NCBI RefSeq assembly: GCF_025370255.1
Contig: NZ_JAMTCD010000010.1
Location: forward strand, 62,001-126,000
Source: Shewanella holmiensis
Lineage (GTDB): Bacteria; Pseudomonadota; Gammaproteobacteria; Enterobacterales; Shewanellaceae
Reading direction: 5' to 3'
DNA: 64,000 nucleotides
This document shows, piece by piece, positions 17,706 to 29,311 of the stretch; within the stretch, counting starts at the first letter, position 1; each line of letters starts with the position of its first letter. A program made the translations under genes and the position numbers. The notes below the pieces were generated by a model. The model did no database searches. It saw nothing but the letters and a program-made list of their open reading frames with translations, and was not told the origin of the DNA.

Positions 17706-18268
17706 ATACTCATACCGTGGGCATTTTCAAATTTGCCTTGGCTTAACAATAGTAAATCTGTGAGTTCACGCAATGCGCCATGACCGCCCTTGATGTGTGT
17801 TGTCATGTGGCAATGCATACGAACAAAGGGATGGCCATCAGCAACACAAACCGCTAAACCAACCACTTTCATAACTGGCAAATCAACCATGTCATCACCG
17901 ATATAAGCGACTTCATCTGCAGCTACGTTATATTGCTTGATTAATGCTTCATACGGGACAAACTTATTATCAATACCTTGATAAATATCTTTTATACCCA
18001 GAGCGCTCATGCGGTTTTCGACGATTTGAGATTTACGTCCGGTAATAACGGCTACATTTATTCCACTTGTTAGTGCTGAACGAACACCGTAACCATCGCG
18101 GGTGTGAAAAGCTTTGGTTTCTTCACCACTGTTATTCAAATAAATGCGGCCATCAGAAAATACGCCGTCAACATCACAAATCAGCAGTTTAATTTTTTTC
18201 GCTCGCTGCCAAATATCATCGCTAATTGGGCCGTAAAAACCTTGATGGCTTGGCGTTTGAATTGTCAT
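17702..18268 (-). CDS. kdsC: 3-deoxy-D-manno-octulosonate 8-phosphate phosphatase
   Basis: 188 residues of the HAD C0-type phosphatases. Nucleophile motif ICDVDGVFSDG, motif II VAVITGRKS and motif III YIGDDMVDLPVM. Releases phosphate from Kdo-8-P in the cytosol to give Kdo for LPS core. Two bases separate it from kdsD. Confidence 0.95.
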   Translation of the reverse strand: MTIQTPSHQGFYGPISDDIWQRAKKIKLLICDVDGVFSDGRIYLNNSGEETKAFHTRDGYGVRSALTSGINVAVITGRKSQIVENRMSALGIKDIYQGIDNKFVPYEALIKQYNVAADEVAYIGDDMVDLPVMKVVGLAVCVADGHPFVRMHCHMTTHIKGGHGALRELTDLLLLSQGKFENAHGMSI

Positions 18269-18270
18269 GT

Positions 18271-19248
18271 TTATATTACCCCTGCTTTAACCATATCGAG
18301 CATATTTAATGCGCCAATTGGTTGATGTTGTTCATTTACGACAATCAAACCATTGATGTTTTTCTCATCCATAATTTGCAGTGCTTGTGCAGCCAAGATG
18401 TTAGCCGGGCTTGTCACGCAGTGTTTGGTCATAACATGTGAAATAGGTGTGGTACGCAAGTTCACTTCAGCGTCAATCACCCGACGTAAATCACCATCGG
18501 TAAAAATACCGACTAATATATTGTTATCGTCGACAACGGCTGTCATGCCTAAGCCTTTATTGGATATTTCATACAGCGCTTCAGTAATACAGATATCCTG
18601 TTTAACCAAGGGTAAGTCGTTGCCCTGATGCATCACGTCATTTACTTTAAGCAGTAATTTTCGGCCCAAAGAGCCACCCGGATGGGATAAGGCAAAATCA
18701 TCACGGGTAAAACCTTTTGCTTGTAATAAGGCTACCGCGAGCGCATCACCCATGACTAAAGTTGCTGTGGTACTTGATGTTGGTGCTAGCCCTAACGGAC
18801 AAGCTTCTTCTGGCACTTCAATACACAAATGTAATTTGGCTAATTTTGCCATATTGGAGTCAGGTTTACCGGTAACGGCAATAACAGGTACTCCCATACG
18901 TTGTATTACTGGCATCAGTGTGAGTATTTCGCTTGATTCACCTGAGTTAGATATGGCCAGAATAATGTCATTTTTTGCCAAAGCCCCTAAATCACCGTGA
19001 CTGGCTTCCCCAGGATGAACAAAAAATGCGGGTGTGCCAGTACTGGCAAAGGTTGCCGATATTTTATTGCCAATATGACCTGATTTTCCCATGCCCATGA
19101 CAATGACTTTTCCTTTGCACTGCATGATTAATTCACATGCTTGTCCAAATGCTTCTGAATCAACAAATTGATAAAGATGTTCCAATGCTGCTTTTTCAAT
19201 ATCAATGACCTTGCGGCCCCATTGACGAAATTGAGTTTGGTTTGCCAT
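18271..19248 (-). CDS. kdsD: D-arabinose-5-phosphate isomerase
   Basis: 325 residues: SIS domain (about 40-175, with VMGMGKSGHIG and ISNSGES) and two CBS domains (about 205-325). Interconverts ribulose-5-P and arabinose-5-P, the first step towards Kdo. The neighbours kdsC and lpt genes fit that role. Confidence 0.95.
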   Translation of the reverse strand: MANQTQFRQWGRKVIDIEKAALEHLYQFVDSEAFGQACELIMQCKGKVIVMGMGKSGHIGNKISATFASTGTPAFFVHPGEASHGDLGALAKNDIILAISNSGESSEILTLMPVIQRMGVPVIAVTGKPDSNMAKLAKLHLCIEVPEEACPLGLAPTSSTTATLVMGDALAVALLQAKGFTRDDFALSHPGGSLGRKLLLKVNDVMHQGNDLPLVKQDICITEALYEISNKGLGMTAVVDDNNILVGIFTDGDLRRVIDAEVNLRTTPISHVMTKHCVTSPANILAAQALQIMDEKNINGLIVVNEQHQPIGALNMLDMVKAGVI

Positions 19249-19282
19249 GTTTGTCTCTCTTGGTAAAGTCCTTTACGCCCCT

Positions 19283-20245
19283 TTAATGAGCGGTGAAGAC
19301 AACGTACTGGTACGCAATAAAGGTCAATAATAATAAAATGCCATGCCAACGAGTGAGTTGCTGCTTTGCGCCACTAGATAACACTAATACTGCTAATGCA
19401 ATACTGGTGGCCAATACCATATAAAAATCTCTGTCGATTGCCGTTGCATCAACTTCACCTGGTGAGATTAGCCCTGGAATAGCGAGTACCGCAAGAATAT
19501 TAAATAAATTCGAGCCAACTATGTTACCAATAGCTAAATCGTCTTCTTTTTTTAACACTCCGGCAATACATGCGGCAAGTTCAGGTAAACTGGTGCCAAC
19601 AGCAATAATGGTTAATCCAATCACTAAATCAGATAATCCATAAATCTTTGCAATACCTACCGCACCATCTACCATCCAACCTGCTGATAACGGTAATAAA
19701 ACCATACCGACGAGTATCCACATGATAGCACGAATTGTAGGGACATCCTTAGGGATCTCGGCATCCATTTCTTCGCCCATAATATCGGTGTCTTTATTGG
19801 TCATTGCTTGGTAAATAAACCAGCCCATGACAGACAAAAAGGCCACTAATAATATAATGCCTTCATAGCGGGCCAGCATGCCGTCGTGGATCAGATAACC
19901 GGCAAGCACTGTTGCCGCTAGCATCAATGGAATTTCTCGCTTCAGGGTTTTAGAACTTACGCTAATCGCCCCAAGCAAAGCAGTAAGACCAAGAATTAGG
20001 GTAATGTTTGCGATGTTAGAACCCAGCACATTACCGACGGCGGTATCATTCATGCCGTCCATTGATGCCGTTGCCGCAACAAACATTTCAGGTGCCGAGC
20101 TGCCCATTGCCACAATGGTTAAACCAATCAGCATTGGGGGTAAACCTAGGTTTCTTGCAAAGGCTGATGCCCCGTAAACAAATTTATCGGCACTAAATAC
20201 CAGTACAGCTAGCCCAGCGCACAGCAACAAAATATTAACTAACAT
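19283..20245 (-). CDS. yrbG: calcium/sodium antiporter YrbG
   Basis: 320 residues, about ten membrane helices arranged as two inverted CaCA repeats. The alpha-repeat signatures are GSSAPEMF ... GNVLGSNIANI in the first half and GTSLPELA ... GNIVGSNLFNI in the second. First gene of the minus-strand operon, 34 bp before kdsD. Ion specificity is assigned by family. Confidence 0.92.
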   Translation of the reverse strand: MLVNILLLCAGLAVLVFSADKFVYGASAFARNLGLPPMLIGLTIVAMGSSAPEMFVAATASMDGMNDTAVGNVLGSNIANITLILGLTALLGAISVSSKTLKREIPLMLAATVLAGYLIHDGMLARYEGIILLVAFLSVMGWFIYQAMTNKDTDIMGEEMDAEIPKDVPTIRAIMWILVGMVLLPLSAGWMVDGAVGIAKIYGLSDLVIGLTIIAVGTSLPELAACIAGVLKKEDDLAIGNIVGSNLFNILAVLAIPGLISPGEVDATAIDRDFYMVLATSIALAVLVLSSGAKQQLTRWHGILLLLTFIAYQYVVFTAH

Positions 20246-20449
20246 GTTATCCCTTTAATTTTCTAAACCCGTGTATTTTCGCTGCAAATGAGTCAAATTG
20301 AAAGCCACAAAAGGATGGAAGTGGTTTAATCATTAGCAAGTTAATCATTTATTAAGATTAAATTCATTTCAGATTAGCGGTTTTTAATCAGAGTAGGTTG
20401 TTAGGTAAGCAACATTCACGTAAAATTTAATCTTCATTTACATGCCAGG

Positions 20450-21298
20450 ATGGCTGCTATCTCTTCGAATATCATGTCAGAGACACCGACAGTGCTGCAA
20501 AATCCGCTTGTTGAAATCAATCACCTTGCTTTTGGTTGGGGTAAGAAAGTCATTTATGATGACATTTCATTAACGATCCCCAGAGGTAAAGTTACCGCCA
20601 TAATGGGGCCTAGCGGTATAGGGAAAACCACATTACTTAAGCTAATTGGTGCTCAGTTAACACCTGATAAAGGTGAAGTGCTATTTGACGGTCTGAATAT
20701 GCACACCTTATCTCGAACTGAGCTATATCAAGTTCGCAAACGTATGAGTATGTTGTTTCAAAGTGGTGCGTTATTTACCGACATGAACGTGTTCGATAAC
20801 GTGGCGTTTGCTTTGCGTGAGCATTCAAGTTTACCCGAATCGATTATCCGTTCCATTGTATTAATGAAGTTGCAAGCCGTTGGCCTGCGTGGTGCTGCTT
20901 TTATGATGCCAAGTGAGTTGTCTGGCGGGATGCAACGCCGCGCGGCATTAGCAAGAGCCATCGCATTAGAGCCTGAAATGGTGTTATATGATGAGCCTTT
21001 TGCAGGGCAAGACCCAATATCTATGGGTATGTTAGTTAAATTGATCCGTGAATTATCTGATTCGCTTAAGCTTACTTCTGTGGTGGTGTCTCACGATGTA
21101 AAAGAAGTATTGGGTATTGCGGATTATGTTTATGTGATTGCGAATAAAAAAGTGATTGCTGAGGGTACGCCGGAACAATTAAGGGCGTCCGATAACCCGC
21201 AATTAATCCAGTTTATTCAAGGTGCGCCAGATGGTCCGGTACCTTTTCATTATCCCGCAGCGGATTATCAACAGGAGTTGTTGAGTGAGTCCAATTAA
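20450..21298 (+). CDS. mlaF: phospholipid ABC transporter ATP-binding protein MlaF
   Basis: 282 residues from the ATG at 20450, or 274 from the ATG at 20474; neither has a strong ribosome site, and E. coli MlaF is 269, so the later start may be right. Walker [10 protein letters not shown], signature LSGGMQRR, Walker [14 protein letters not shown]. Powers MlaFEDB, which moves phospholipids between the inner membrane and the periplasmic carrier MlaC. Divergent from yrbG. The mlaE start lies inside its 3' end. Confidence 0.96.
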   Translation: MAAISSNIMSETPTVLQNPLVEINHLAFGWGKKVIYDDISLTIPRGKVTAIMGPSGIGKTTLLKLIGAQLTPDKGEVLFDGLNMHTLSRTELYQVRKRMSMLFQSGALFTDMNVFDNVAFALREHSSLPESIIRSIVLMKLQAVGLRGAAFMMPSELSGGMQRRAALARAIALEPEMVLYDEPFAGQDPISMGMLVKLIRELSDSLKLTSVVVSHDVKEVLGIADYVYVIANKKVIAEGTPEQLRASDNPQLIQFIQGAPDGPVPFHYPAADYQQELLSESN

Positions 21299-22070
21299 TT
21301 TAATTGCTGCTATTGGCCGTTATGCCATTGAGTTAGTAAGCAGTTATGGTAAAGCAGGGCTGATGTTATGGCGCGCTATTGCGCACATTCCCAATCCTAA
21401 AAAAGGCGTGCCTCTCGTCATTAAACAAATGTACGTACTGGGTGTGCGTTCAATGGTGATTATTTTAGTGTCGGGCTTATTTATTGGCATGGTTCTGGCC
21501 CTTCAAGGTTATAATATTTTAGTCGACTTTGGCACCGAAGACAGTCTCGGCCCTATGGTCGCGCTAAGCTTGCTACGAGAGTTAGGGCCCGTAGTCACAG
21601 CGTTGTTGTTTGCTGGGCGTGCCGGTTCTGCTTTAACTGCTGAAATCGGCTTAATGAAATCAACGGAGCAGCTATCAAGTTTAGAGATGATGGCAATTGA
21701 CCCGCTTAGGCAAATTATTGCGCCTCGTTTTTGGGCTGGTGTGATCAGTATGCCGCTACTGGCGATGATGTTCAGCTTAGTGGGTATTTTCGGTGGCCAC
21801 CTAGTGGGCGTTGAATGGAAAGGGATCGATACCGGTGCGTTTTGGTCGATATTACAAGCGTCTATTGAGTGGCGTGAAGATATCGTTAATTGCCTGATTA
21901 AAAGTACAGTTTTTGGCGTGGTAGTGACCTGGATTGCGTTATATCGCGGCTATGAAGTACAACCTAATCCAGAAGGTATCAGCCGTGCAACGACATCGAC
22001 GGTAGTGCAAGCCAGTTTAGCTGTCCTCGCTTTGGACTTTTTGCTGACCGCATTAATGTTCGGAAATTAA
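21285..22070 (+). CDS. mlaE: phospholipid ABC transporter permease MlaE
   Basis: 261 residues starting at GTG with AGGAG seven bases ahead, overlapping mlaF by 14 bases. Five to six membrane helices and the conserved [20 protein letters not shown] block of MlaE/YrbE permeases. Forms a dimer in the inner membrane with MlaF and MlaD. Confidence 0.96.
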   Translation: MSPINLIAAIGRYAIELVSSYGKAGLMLWRAIAHIPNPKKGVPLVIKQMYVLGVRSMVIILVSGLFIGMVLALQGYNILVDFGTEDSLGPMVALSLLRELGPVVTALLFAGRAGSALTAEIGLMKSTEQLSSLEMMAIDPLRQIIAPRFWAGVISMPLLAMMFSLVGIFGGHLVGVEWKGIDTGAFWSILQASIEWREDIVNCLIKSTVFGVVVTWIALYRGYEVQPNPEGISRATTSTVVQASLAVLALDFLLTALMFGN

Positions 22071-22105
22071 GATAAATTCATTAACTATTTAAGTGGTTTA
22101 AGCGT

Positions 22106-22579
22106 ATGTTGACACGGAAGATTGAGTTATTAGTAGGTCTGTTTTTGTTGTCAGGGGTATTGGCATTTTGTGTATTGGTTTTCAATGTTGCCAATGTAAA
22201 GGTGGATACCAAAGATAACCACTACACCTTAGTGGCCGAGTTTAATAATATTGGCGGTTTAAAAGTACGCGCCCCAGTTAAAGTGGGCGGTGTAGTAGTC
22301 GGGCGAGTGGCTGATATCACCTTAGATGATCGCAAACTTGTACCAATCGTGACCTTAACAATGGATAAGCGTTACGACCATTTCCCTGAAACCAGTAGCC
22401 TTTCAATTTTAACTTCTGGTTTATTGGGTGAGCAGTTTATTGGTTTAACCCCTGGCTTTGTCGATGATGACATTGAAATGCTGGGTAACGGTGATCGAGT
22501 TGAAGATACCCGTGGAGCGTTAATTTTAGAGGACCTTATTGGTCAATTGTTATATAGCATGTCTTCCAAAGATAAATAG
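22106..22579 (+). CDS. mlaD: phospholipid transport protein MlaD (MCE domain)
   Basis: 157 residues. One N-terminal helix (about 7-27) and one MCE domain (about 38-115, with FNNIGGLKVRAPVKVGGVVVG). Forms a hexameric ring around the lipid channel in the periplasm. Downstream mlaC begins 10 bases after its stop. Confidence 0.95.
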   Translation: MLTRKIELLVGLFLLSGVLAFCVLVFNVANVKVDTKDNHYTLVAEFNNIGGLKVRAPVKVGGVVVGRVADITLDDRKLVPIVTLTMDKRYDHFPETSSLSILTSGLLGEQFIGLTPGFVDDDIEMLGNGDRVEDTRGALILEDLIGQLLYSMSSKDK

Positions 22580-22589
22580 GAGCGGTTCT

Positions 22590-23243
22590 ATGCAAGCATT
22601 TTTAGTTCGTATTGTTAGCGCTGTGATATTGCTGGCCAGTACACAAGTTTGGGCTGAAGAAATTAACAACAAAGATCCATATGAGTTAATCAAACAAGTT
22701 GCTAACCAAACTTTCGATCGATTTAAACGCGATAAAGCCATTATTGATGAAGATCTTAGCCATTTGAAAGTGATCGTGGCTGAAGAACTTATGCCTTATG
22801 TTGACTACAAATATGCTGCTTATAAAGTGATGGGGCAGTATTTGCGCGAAACCACTGATGATCAACGTGCGCGTTTTGTTGAAGCATTTAAAGGTTATTT
22901 AATTGGCACCTATGCCCAAGCCTTAACGGAGTACACTGATCAAACAGTTGCCTTCGATCCCGCTCAAGATTTTAGCCAAGAAAAAATGGTAGATATCAGT
23001 GTGCAAATCATCGAACAAGGCCGCCCACCCATTAAAATTCAATTTAAAGCCCGTCGTCTTAAAGATGATTCTTGGAAAGCCTTTGATTTAGTCGCCGAGG
23101 GCGTAAGTTTGTTAGCCTCGAAGCAATCAGAAATATCCAATCTTATCCGCCAACAAGGTATTGAAGCTGTCATCACCATGCTACATGATAAAACTAAGCA
23201 GAAGATTGATCGCAAGGTTGAGCAAGAGGCAAAAGCAGCGTGA
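22590..23243 (+). CDS. mlaC: periplasmic phospholipid carrier MlaC
   Basis: The open frame extends back into mlaD, but the ATG at 22590 has AGGAG in the right place and starts a signal peptide (MQAFLVRIVSAVILLASTQVWAEE), giving 217 residues. The Tol-Ttg2/MlaC fold covers about 25-205. It ferries phospholipid across the periplasm between MlaA-OmpC and MlaFEDB. The stop overlaps the mlaB start. Confidence 0.94.
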   Translation: MQAFLVRIVSAVILLASTQVWAEEINNKDPYELIKQVANQTFDRFKRDKAIIDEDLSHLKVIVAEELMPYVDYKYAAYKVMGQYLRETTDDQRARFVEAFKGYLIGTYAQALTEYTDQTVAFDPAQDFSQEKMVDISVQIIEQGRPPIKIQFKARRLKDDSWKAFDLVAEGVSLLASKQSEISNLIRQQGIEAVITMLHDKTKQKIDRKVEQEAKAA

Positions 23244-23551
23244 TTGAATTCGAGCAACAAGGTAACACTTGCTTGGTCAAAGGTCGGTTAACCCAAGATG
23301 AGGTTATTGAATTATGGCCAAATCGACATCAACTGTTTACTGAATCTACTCAAGTGGTAGACTTGTCCGCTTTGACTTATGTTGATAGTGCAGGTGTTGC
23401 TATGCTGCTTGCACTTAAAGGGTTGAATATATCCGAGACTAACACAGCATCAACGCAGTATTCTCGCACGCTTATTCACCCTGCATCTCAATTACAAAAA
23501 ATGATTGAGTTGTACGATTTAGACACTTTTTTTGCTGAGAATTCTCGTTAA
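23240..23551 (+). CDS. mlaB: Mla complex STAS-domain protein MlaB
   Basis: 103 residues, GTG start overlapping the mlaC stop. STAS fold with VVDLSALTYVDSAGVAMLL, the conserved Ser/Thr segment that docks on MlaF. Cytosolic regulator of the transporter's assembly and activity. Confidence 0.92.
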   Translation: MIEFEQQGNTCLVKGRLTQDEVIELWPNRHQLFTESTQVVDLSALTYVDSAGVAMLLALKGLNISETNTASTQYSRTLIHPASQLQKMIELYDLDTFFAENSR

Positions 23552-23622
23552 TCGTCTTAGCATTTTGTTAACTCTTCACGGTATCCTGACCATATAGGGT
23601 ATTGAAATAAAGGTATATATTC

Positions 23623-23874
23623 ATGGATTGCAAGGTTATTGAGCAAATTCTATCGGAAGCATTAGAGCTTACTGAAGTGCATGCTACGTCGGATGGAAGT
23701 CACTATAAAGTGGTGGCCGTTGGTGAATGTTTTGAAGGCATGAGCCGAGTCAAACAACAGCAAGCCATTTATGGTCCGTTAGCAGAAAATATTGCCAGTG
23801 GCGAGTTACACGCATTAACTATTAAGACATTTACGCCGACCCAGTGGAAGCGTGAAAAACTTTTCAATATGTAA
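23623..23874 (+). CDS. ibaG: BolA-family protein IbaG
   Basis: 83 residues of BolA fold: HYKVVAVGECFEGMSRVKQQQAIYG and LHALTIKTFTP. Member of the IbaG/YrbA group found next to murA; relatives bind monothiol glutaredoxin and Fe-S clusters and respond to acid. 12 bases before murA. Confidence 0.93.
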   Translation: MDCKVIEQILSEALELTEVHATSDGSHYKVVAVGECFEGMSRVKQQQAIYGPLAENIASGELHALTIKTFTPTQWKREKLFNM

Positions 23875-25146
<1,272 letters not shown>

Positions 25147-25172
25147 TTAGAAAATGAGTCGCTATTAGTATT

Positions 25173-25209
25173 AAAAAAGCCATCAAAAGATAATTTTGAT
25201 GGCTTTTTT
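25173..25209. terminator. bidirectional terminator between murA and degS
   Basis: AAAAAAGCCATCAAAA pairs perfectly with TTTTGATGGCTTTTTT (16 bp) around a five-base loop; serves convergent murA and degS. Confidence 0.92.
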
Positions 25210-25225
25210 ATCAGATACAGTTGGC

Positions 25226-26302
25226 TTATTGTTCGAAAGAATTTTTCTCAACAACGAATACAGGTATTTGCTGTTTTTGTCCCTGGCGAATAACGGTTAA
25301 TATAACTTTGGTACCTGGCGGGGTTTCAGCAATTTTATCCATCAACATTTCAACACCGGGTATTTCATCATCACCATAGGCAATAATCACATCTCTAGGC
25401 TGAATTTCTGCATTCGCTGCAGGTCCATCAGGATCAATACCTGTAACAAACACGCCTTTTAAATCAGGTAAATTCAGAATTTGAGCAACCACTGGGGTTA
25501 ATGGCTCACCTGAAATGCCAATCGCGCCACGAATAACACGACCATCGGCAATCAGTTTGTCCATAATACTATGTGCTAGCTTAATGGGGATTGCAAAGCT
25601 GATGCCATTGCCACTATTATCTCCACCCACTTTAAATGCTGCGGTATTGATACCAATTAACTCCCCACCAGTATCAATTAATGCGCCGCCAGAGTTACCT
25701 GCATTGATGGCTGCATCCGTTTGTAAAAAATCCAGATAACCGGAGCTTAAACCACTGCGACCCGTTGCACTAATAATCCCTTGGGTGATTGTTTGGCCTA
25801 AGTTATACGGGTTACCAATCGCCAGCACCACATCACCCACTAAAGCCGGATTGGTTAAGTTAATTGGCACAACAGGTAAGTTATCACCTTCAATTTTCAA
25901 CACGGCTAAATCAGTTTCAGGATCGCTACCAACAACTTCGGAGGTAAATCTACGTCCATCTTGTAATGCGATGACAATTTCATCAGCGCGCTTGATTACA
26001 TGGTAGTTGGTAAGAATATATCCTTGTGGGCTCATGATCACACCAGACCCTAAGCCCTGCAGTGAGCTAGAGTTAAGTGGAGAGCGTTGATCTATACTTA
26101 AACTGTAAATATTGACAACCGCAGGGGCGGCACGGCGTACTGCTTTTGCAAATGATAATTCATTATTTGCACGGGTATTTTGCGAGAAACCACTCTTGAA
26201 CGGACTGCCTTCAAAAGACGTTGCAATTAAAAAAACGGCAGCCATGATTAAACCAAACAAAGTGGCCTTGCCTAAGTAAATGCAAATGTCTTTAAAATTC
26301 AT
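25226..26302 (-). CDS. degS: site-1 protease DegS
   Basis: 358 residues: N-terminal membrane anchor (about 13-30), trypsin-like domain with triad His101, Asp131 and Ser204 (NAGNSGGAL), and one PDZ domain (about 255-350). When misfolded porin C-termini bind the PDZ it cuts RseA and starts the sigma-E response. Next to degQ in the usual order. Confidence 0.94.
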   Translation of the reverse strand: MNFKDICIYLGKATLFGLIMAAVFLIATSFEGSPFKSGFSQNTRANNELSFAKAVRRAAPAVVNIYSLSIDQRSPLNSSSLQGLGSGVIMSPQGYILTNYHVIKRADEIVIALQDGRRFTSEVVGSDPETDLAVLKIEGDNLPVVPINLTNPALVGDVVLAIGNPYNLGQTITQGIISATGRSGLSSGYLDFLQTDAAINAGNSGGALIDTGGELIGINTAAFKVGGDNSGNGISFAIPIKLAHSIMDKLIADGRVIRGAIGISGEPLTPVVAQILNLPDLKGVFVTGIDPDGPAANAEIQPRDVIIAYGDDEIPGVEMLMDKIAETPPGTKVILTVIRQGQKQQIPVFVVEKNSFEQ

Positions 26303-26352
26303 AGTCTGCTTGGTGTGGGGAAATTAGGCTTGATAGTAGCATAGGATAAATA

Positions 26353-26386
26353 ATTAAGCATCGAGGATGATGGCTCGATGCTTAAT
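26353..26386 (-). terminator. stem-loop after degQ
   Basis: Perfect 13-bp stem ATTAAGCATCGAG / CTCGATGCTTAAT with an eight-base loop between degQ and degS. The T-run is weak, so it may attenuate or stabilise the mRNA end rather than fully terminate. Confidence 0.6.
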
Positions 26387-26440
26387 TTACTGAATGCTAA
26401 CATTGGGTTAAGTTGCCTTATTTCACATAAGGCATCAATC

Positions 26441-27790
26441 TTAACGAAGTATCAGATAGCTTAAATTATTATCACGTAATATTTTAAGGGCTACAGAGCC
26501 TTGCTGTTTTTCCAGTAATCCTTTGAAGGCTTTCAAATCTTTAATCGGCGTGCGGTTAATACCGACAATGAAATCACCTTTTTGTAAGCCTGACATAGCC
26601 GCCGGAGAACCTTGGGCAACGTCTGTTATTTCAACACCTTTACTACCAGTTTGCAGCGTCGCACCCTGAAGCATAGGGTGTAATGCCCCCGCAGCGGCTT
26701 CAACAGATTCGGCTTTGCCTAGGGTTGCTTTGATATTTTTGTTATCACCATCACGAATGATACCAAAATCGACTTTGACGCCAGCCCCCATCGTCGCAAC
26801 TTTTGCACGCAGTTCTTGGAAGGATTTTATTTTACGGCCATTAACGCTAATAATAATGTCGCCCGCTTTAATCCCCGCTTTTGCTGCAGCACTATCAGGC
26901 ACAACTTCATTTACAAAAGCACCATGTTGGGTTTCTAATCCAAAGGCTTTTGCCAGCTCTTTATCTAAATCGCGACCAGCAACGCCAAGCACTCCGCGTC
27001 TTACTTCACCATGTTCGATAATCTGGCTAACAAGGCTATTAACCATATTGGCTGGAATGGCAAAACCGATCCCTACGTTACCGCCATTTGGCGCCACAAT
27101 TGCGGTATTGATCCCCATTAGTTCACCATTGAGGTTGACCAACGCTCCGCCAGAGTTACCACTGTTAATAGAAGCATCGGTTTGAATGAAGTTTTCTAGC
27201 ATTTCAATGCCTAAACCACTGCGACCTAGTGCACTGACAATACCGGAAGTCACTGTTTGACCTAATCCAAATGGATTACCAATCGCCACGGCAAAATCGC
27301 CAACGCGGACTTCATCAGAATCAGTTTGTTTGATTGCCGTTAGATTTTTTGCCTCAATTTGTAATAAGGCAATGTCTGATTCTTTATCTGCACCAATTAA
27401 CTTGGCTTCGACTTCGCGGCCATCACTTAAACCAATTTGAATATCATCAGCACCGTTAATGACGTGATTGTTCGTTACGATGTAACCTTTTTCGGCATCA
27501 ATAATAACGCCTGAGCCTAAGCCTCTAAAGGGTCTTTCTTTTACTTGTTCTTGTGGAGCATTGGGTCCAAAGAAGTAGCGAAATACATCAGGTACTTGCT
27601 GCTTAGAAACCTGAGTGCCTGACACCGCGACAGATACTACAGCAGGTGTGGTGCGTTCTAACATGGGCGCTAAACTTGGTAACGTTTGACCATCGACCGA
27701 CATGGGAATGGCTGCGTGAGATGCAACAGGCATCATGGTTAAAGAAGCGGTTAATAAGGTAGCTGAAAGTAAGCTAAGTTTCGTTTTCAT
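26441..27790 (-). CDS. degQ: periplasmic serine endoprotease DegQ/DegP
   Basis: 449 residues with signal peptide (cut near SHAAIP). Triad His109, Asp139 and Ser213 (NSGNSGGAL), followed by two PDZ domains (about 255-345 and 360-445), so it is a DegQ/DegP type rather than DegS. The LA loop is short (about 62-90), favouring DegQ. Degrades and chaperones misfolded envelope proteins. Separate transcript from degS is likely. Confidence 0.93.
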   Translation of the reverse strand: MKTKLSLLSATLLTASLTMMPVASHAAIPMSVDGQTLPSLAPMLERTTPAVVSVAVSGTQVSKQQVPDVFRYFFGPNAPQEQVKERPFRGLGSGVIIDAEKGYIVTNNHVINGADDIQIGLSDGREVEAKLIGADKESDIALLQIEAKNLTAIKQTDSDEVRVGDFAVAIGNPFGLGQTVTSGIVSALGRSGLGIEMLENFIQTDASINSGNSGGALVNLNGELMGINTAIVAPNGGNVGIGFAIPANMVNSLVSQIIEHGEVRRGVLGVAGRDLDKELAKAFGLETQHGAFVNEVVPDSAAAKAGIKAGDIIISVNGRKIKSFQELRAKVATMGAGVKVDFGIIRDGDNKNIKATLGKAESVEAAAGALHPMLQGATLQTGSKGVEITDVAQGSPAAMSGLQKGDFIVGINRTPIKDLKAFKGLLEKQQGSVALKILRDNNLSYLILR

Positions 27791-28079
27791 TAATTATGGC
27801 TCCTGAGGATTCAAGCTAATGATAAAAATATGGTGCTTGAATTCATTAAATAAAAGTTAAATATCGTTAATCAAAAAATTGAGAGAAGCAGGTTTCATAA
27901 ACCCGTGTCCAACTAGAATGTAGATAAATAAAGTAATCGATTAGTTACTGAGATACGTATGTGTTTCATTAGTTCATTAACTATTAACAAAGGTTAATTT
28001 AATCGGTTTTAGCGGTTACTTGCTGGTTAACTTTAATGCTATTATGCGGCATATCTATTGATGTAGTGAGTTTATAGTA

Positions 28080-29189
28080 GTGACACAGTTAACCCCTTGG
28101 CAGCATTACCAACAAGACCTCAGTCGTGATGACTTTTCCCATGATCCCGCGCAAGAACAAGCCGTTAAGTCATTGCAGCGTGTATATGACGAACTCATTA
28201 CTGCTGAAAAGCCGGTTTCAGGTTTATCGAAAATGCTATCTGTATTTGCAAAAAAGCCTGCAAACTTAGTCACAGGTTTGTATTTGTGGGGCGGAGTAGG
28301 GCGAGGTAAAACCTACTTAATGGATACCTTCTATGATGCCTTACCAGGAGACAAAAAACTCAGAGCGCATTTTCATCGTTTTATGCATCAATTGCATCAT
28401 GATTTAGGTGAGTTAAAAGGGGTACAAGATCCGTTACTCACAATTGCCAATAGAATGGCAAAACAATACAAGGTAATTTGCTTTGACGAGTTTTTTGTTT
28501 CTGACATTACCGATGCAATGTTATTAGGCACTCTGTTCCAGGCTTTATTTAAAGAGGGCGTCGCGCTGGTTGCAACCTCAAATATTATTCCCGATGAGTT
28601 ATATAAAAATGGCCTACAACGTGCGCGTTTTTTGCCAGCTATTGCATTAATTAATCAGCATTGTGAAATTTTGAATGTGGATTCGGGAATTGATTATCGT
28701 TTAAGAACCCTAGAACAAGCTGAAATTTATCACTTTCCACTTGATGAACAAGCCGATTTGAATTTACAAACTTATTTCAAGCAGCTGGCGCCGGAGTCGG
28801 AAGTGTTTACCGCCGCGATTGAAGTCGATGGACGTGCTATTGCGATCCGAAAGCAATCTCAAGGGGTATTATTGGCTAACTTTAGAGACTTGTGTGATGG
28901 GCCTCGTTCTCAGCGAGACTATATGGAGATAGCGAGGTTATATCATACCGTTTTACTCAGTGGTCTAGAGCAAATGGGCGATCAACTCACAGGTGATGAT
29001 ATTGCTAGGCGTTTCTTGGCAATGGTGGATGAGTTTTACGAGCGCAATGTTAAATTAATCATCTCAGCACAAGTCCCATTGGAAGAAATATACACCCAAG
29101 GATTGCTGAATTTTGAATTTAGACGATGTCGCTCAAGATTAATTGAAATGCAATCGCATGATTATTTAGCACTAGAACATTTACCCTAA
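28080..29189 (+). CDS. zapE: cell-division ATPase ZapE (AFG1 family)
   Basis: 369 residues, GTG start. AFG1-like AAA ATPase with Walker A GGVGRGKT (71-78), Walker B ICFDEFFVSD and the FHRFMHQLHHDL segment. In E. coli ZapE joins the constricting Z ring and destabilises FtsZ polymers. Divergent from degQ. Confidence 0.94.
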   Translation: MTQLTPWQHYQQDLSRDDFSHDPAQEQAVKSLQRVYDELITAEKPVSGLSKMLSVFAKKPANLVTGLYLWGGVGRGKTYLMDTFYDALPGDKKLRAHFHRFMHQLHHDLGELKGVQDPLLTIANRMAKQYKVICFDEFFVSDITDAMLLGTLFQALFKEGVALVATSNIIPDELYKNGLQRARFLPAIALINQHCEILNVDSGIDYRLRTLEQAEIYHFPLDEQADLNLQTYFKQLAPESEVFTAAIEVDGRAIAIRKQSQGVLLANFRDLCDGPRSQRDYMEIARLYHTVLLSGLEQMGDQLTGDDIARRFLAMVDEFYERNVKLIISAQVPLEEIYTQGLLNFEFRRCRSRLIEMQSHDYLALEHLP

Positions 29190-29208
29190 AGTTAGCTGGC
29201 AGTAATGC

Positions 29209-29238
29209 TGTGAGTATTTTGTATATAAAATACTCACA
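29209..29238 (+). terminator. stem-loop after zapE
   Basis: Perfect 12-bp stem TGTGAGTATTTT / AAAATACTCACA with a six-base loop. Few T after it; terminator activity is likely but not certain. Confidence 0.6.
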
Positions 29239-29311
29239 AAATTGCCGATAAAACGATCAAAATATTTATCGATTTTAATAAAAAGCAGGTGATTTTTGAG
29301 GATTCTTTGCG

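Noticed and set aside
25226..27790. degS and degQ as a recent tandem duplication
   Set aside because: DegS has a membrane anchor and one PDZ, DegQ a cleaved signal and two PDZ; this is the ordinary ancient pair.
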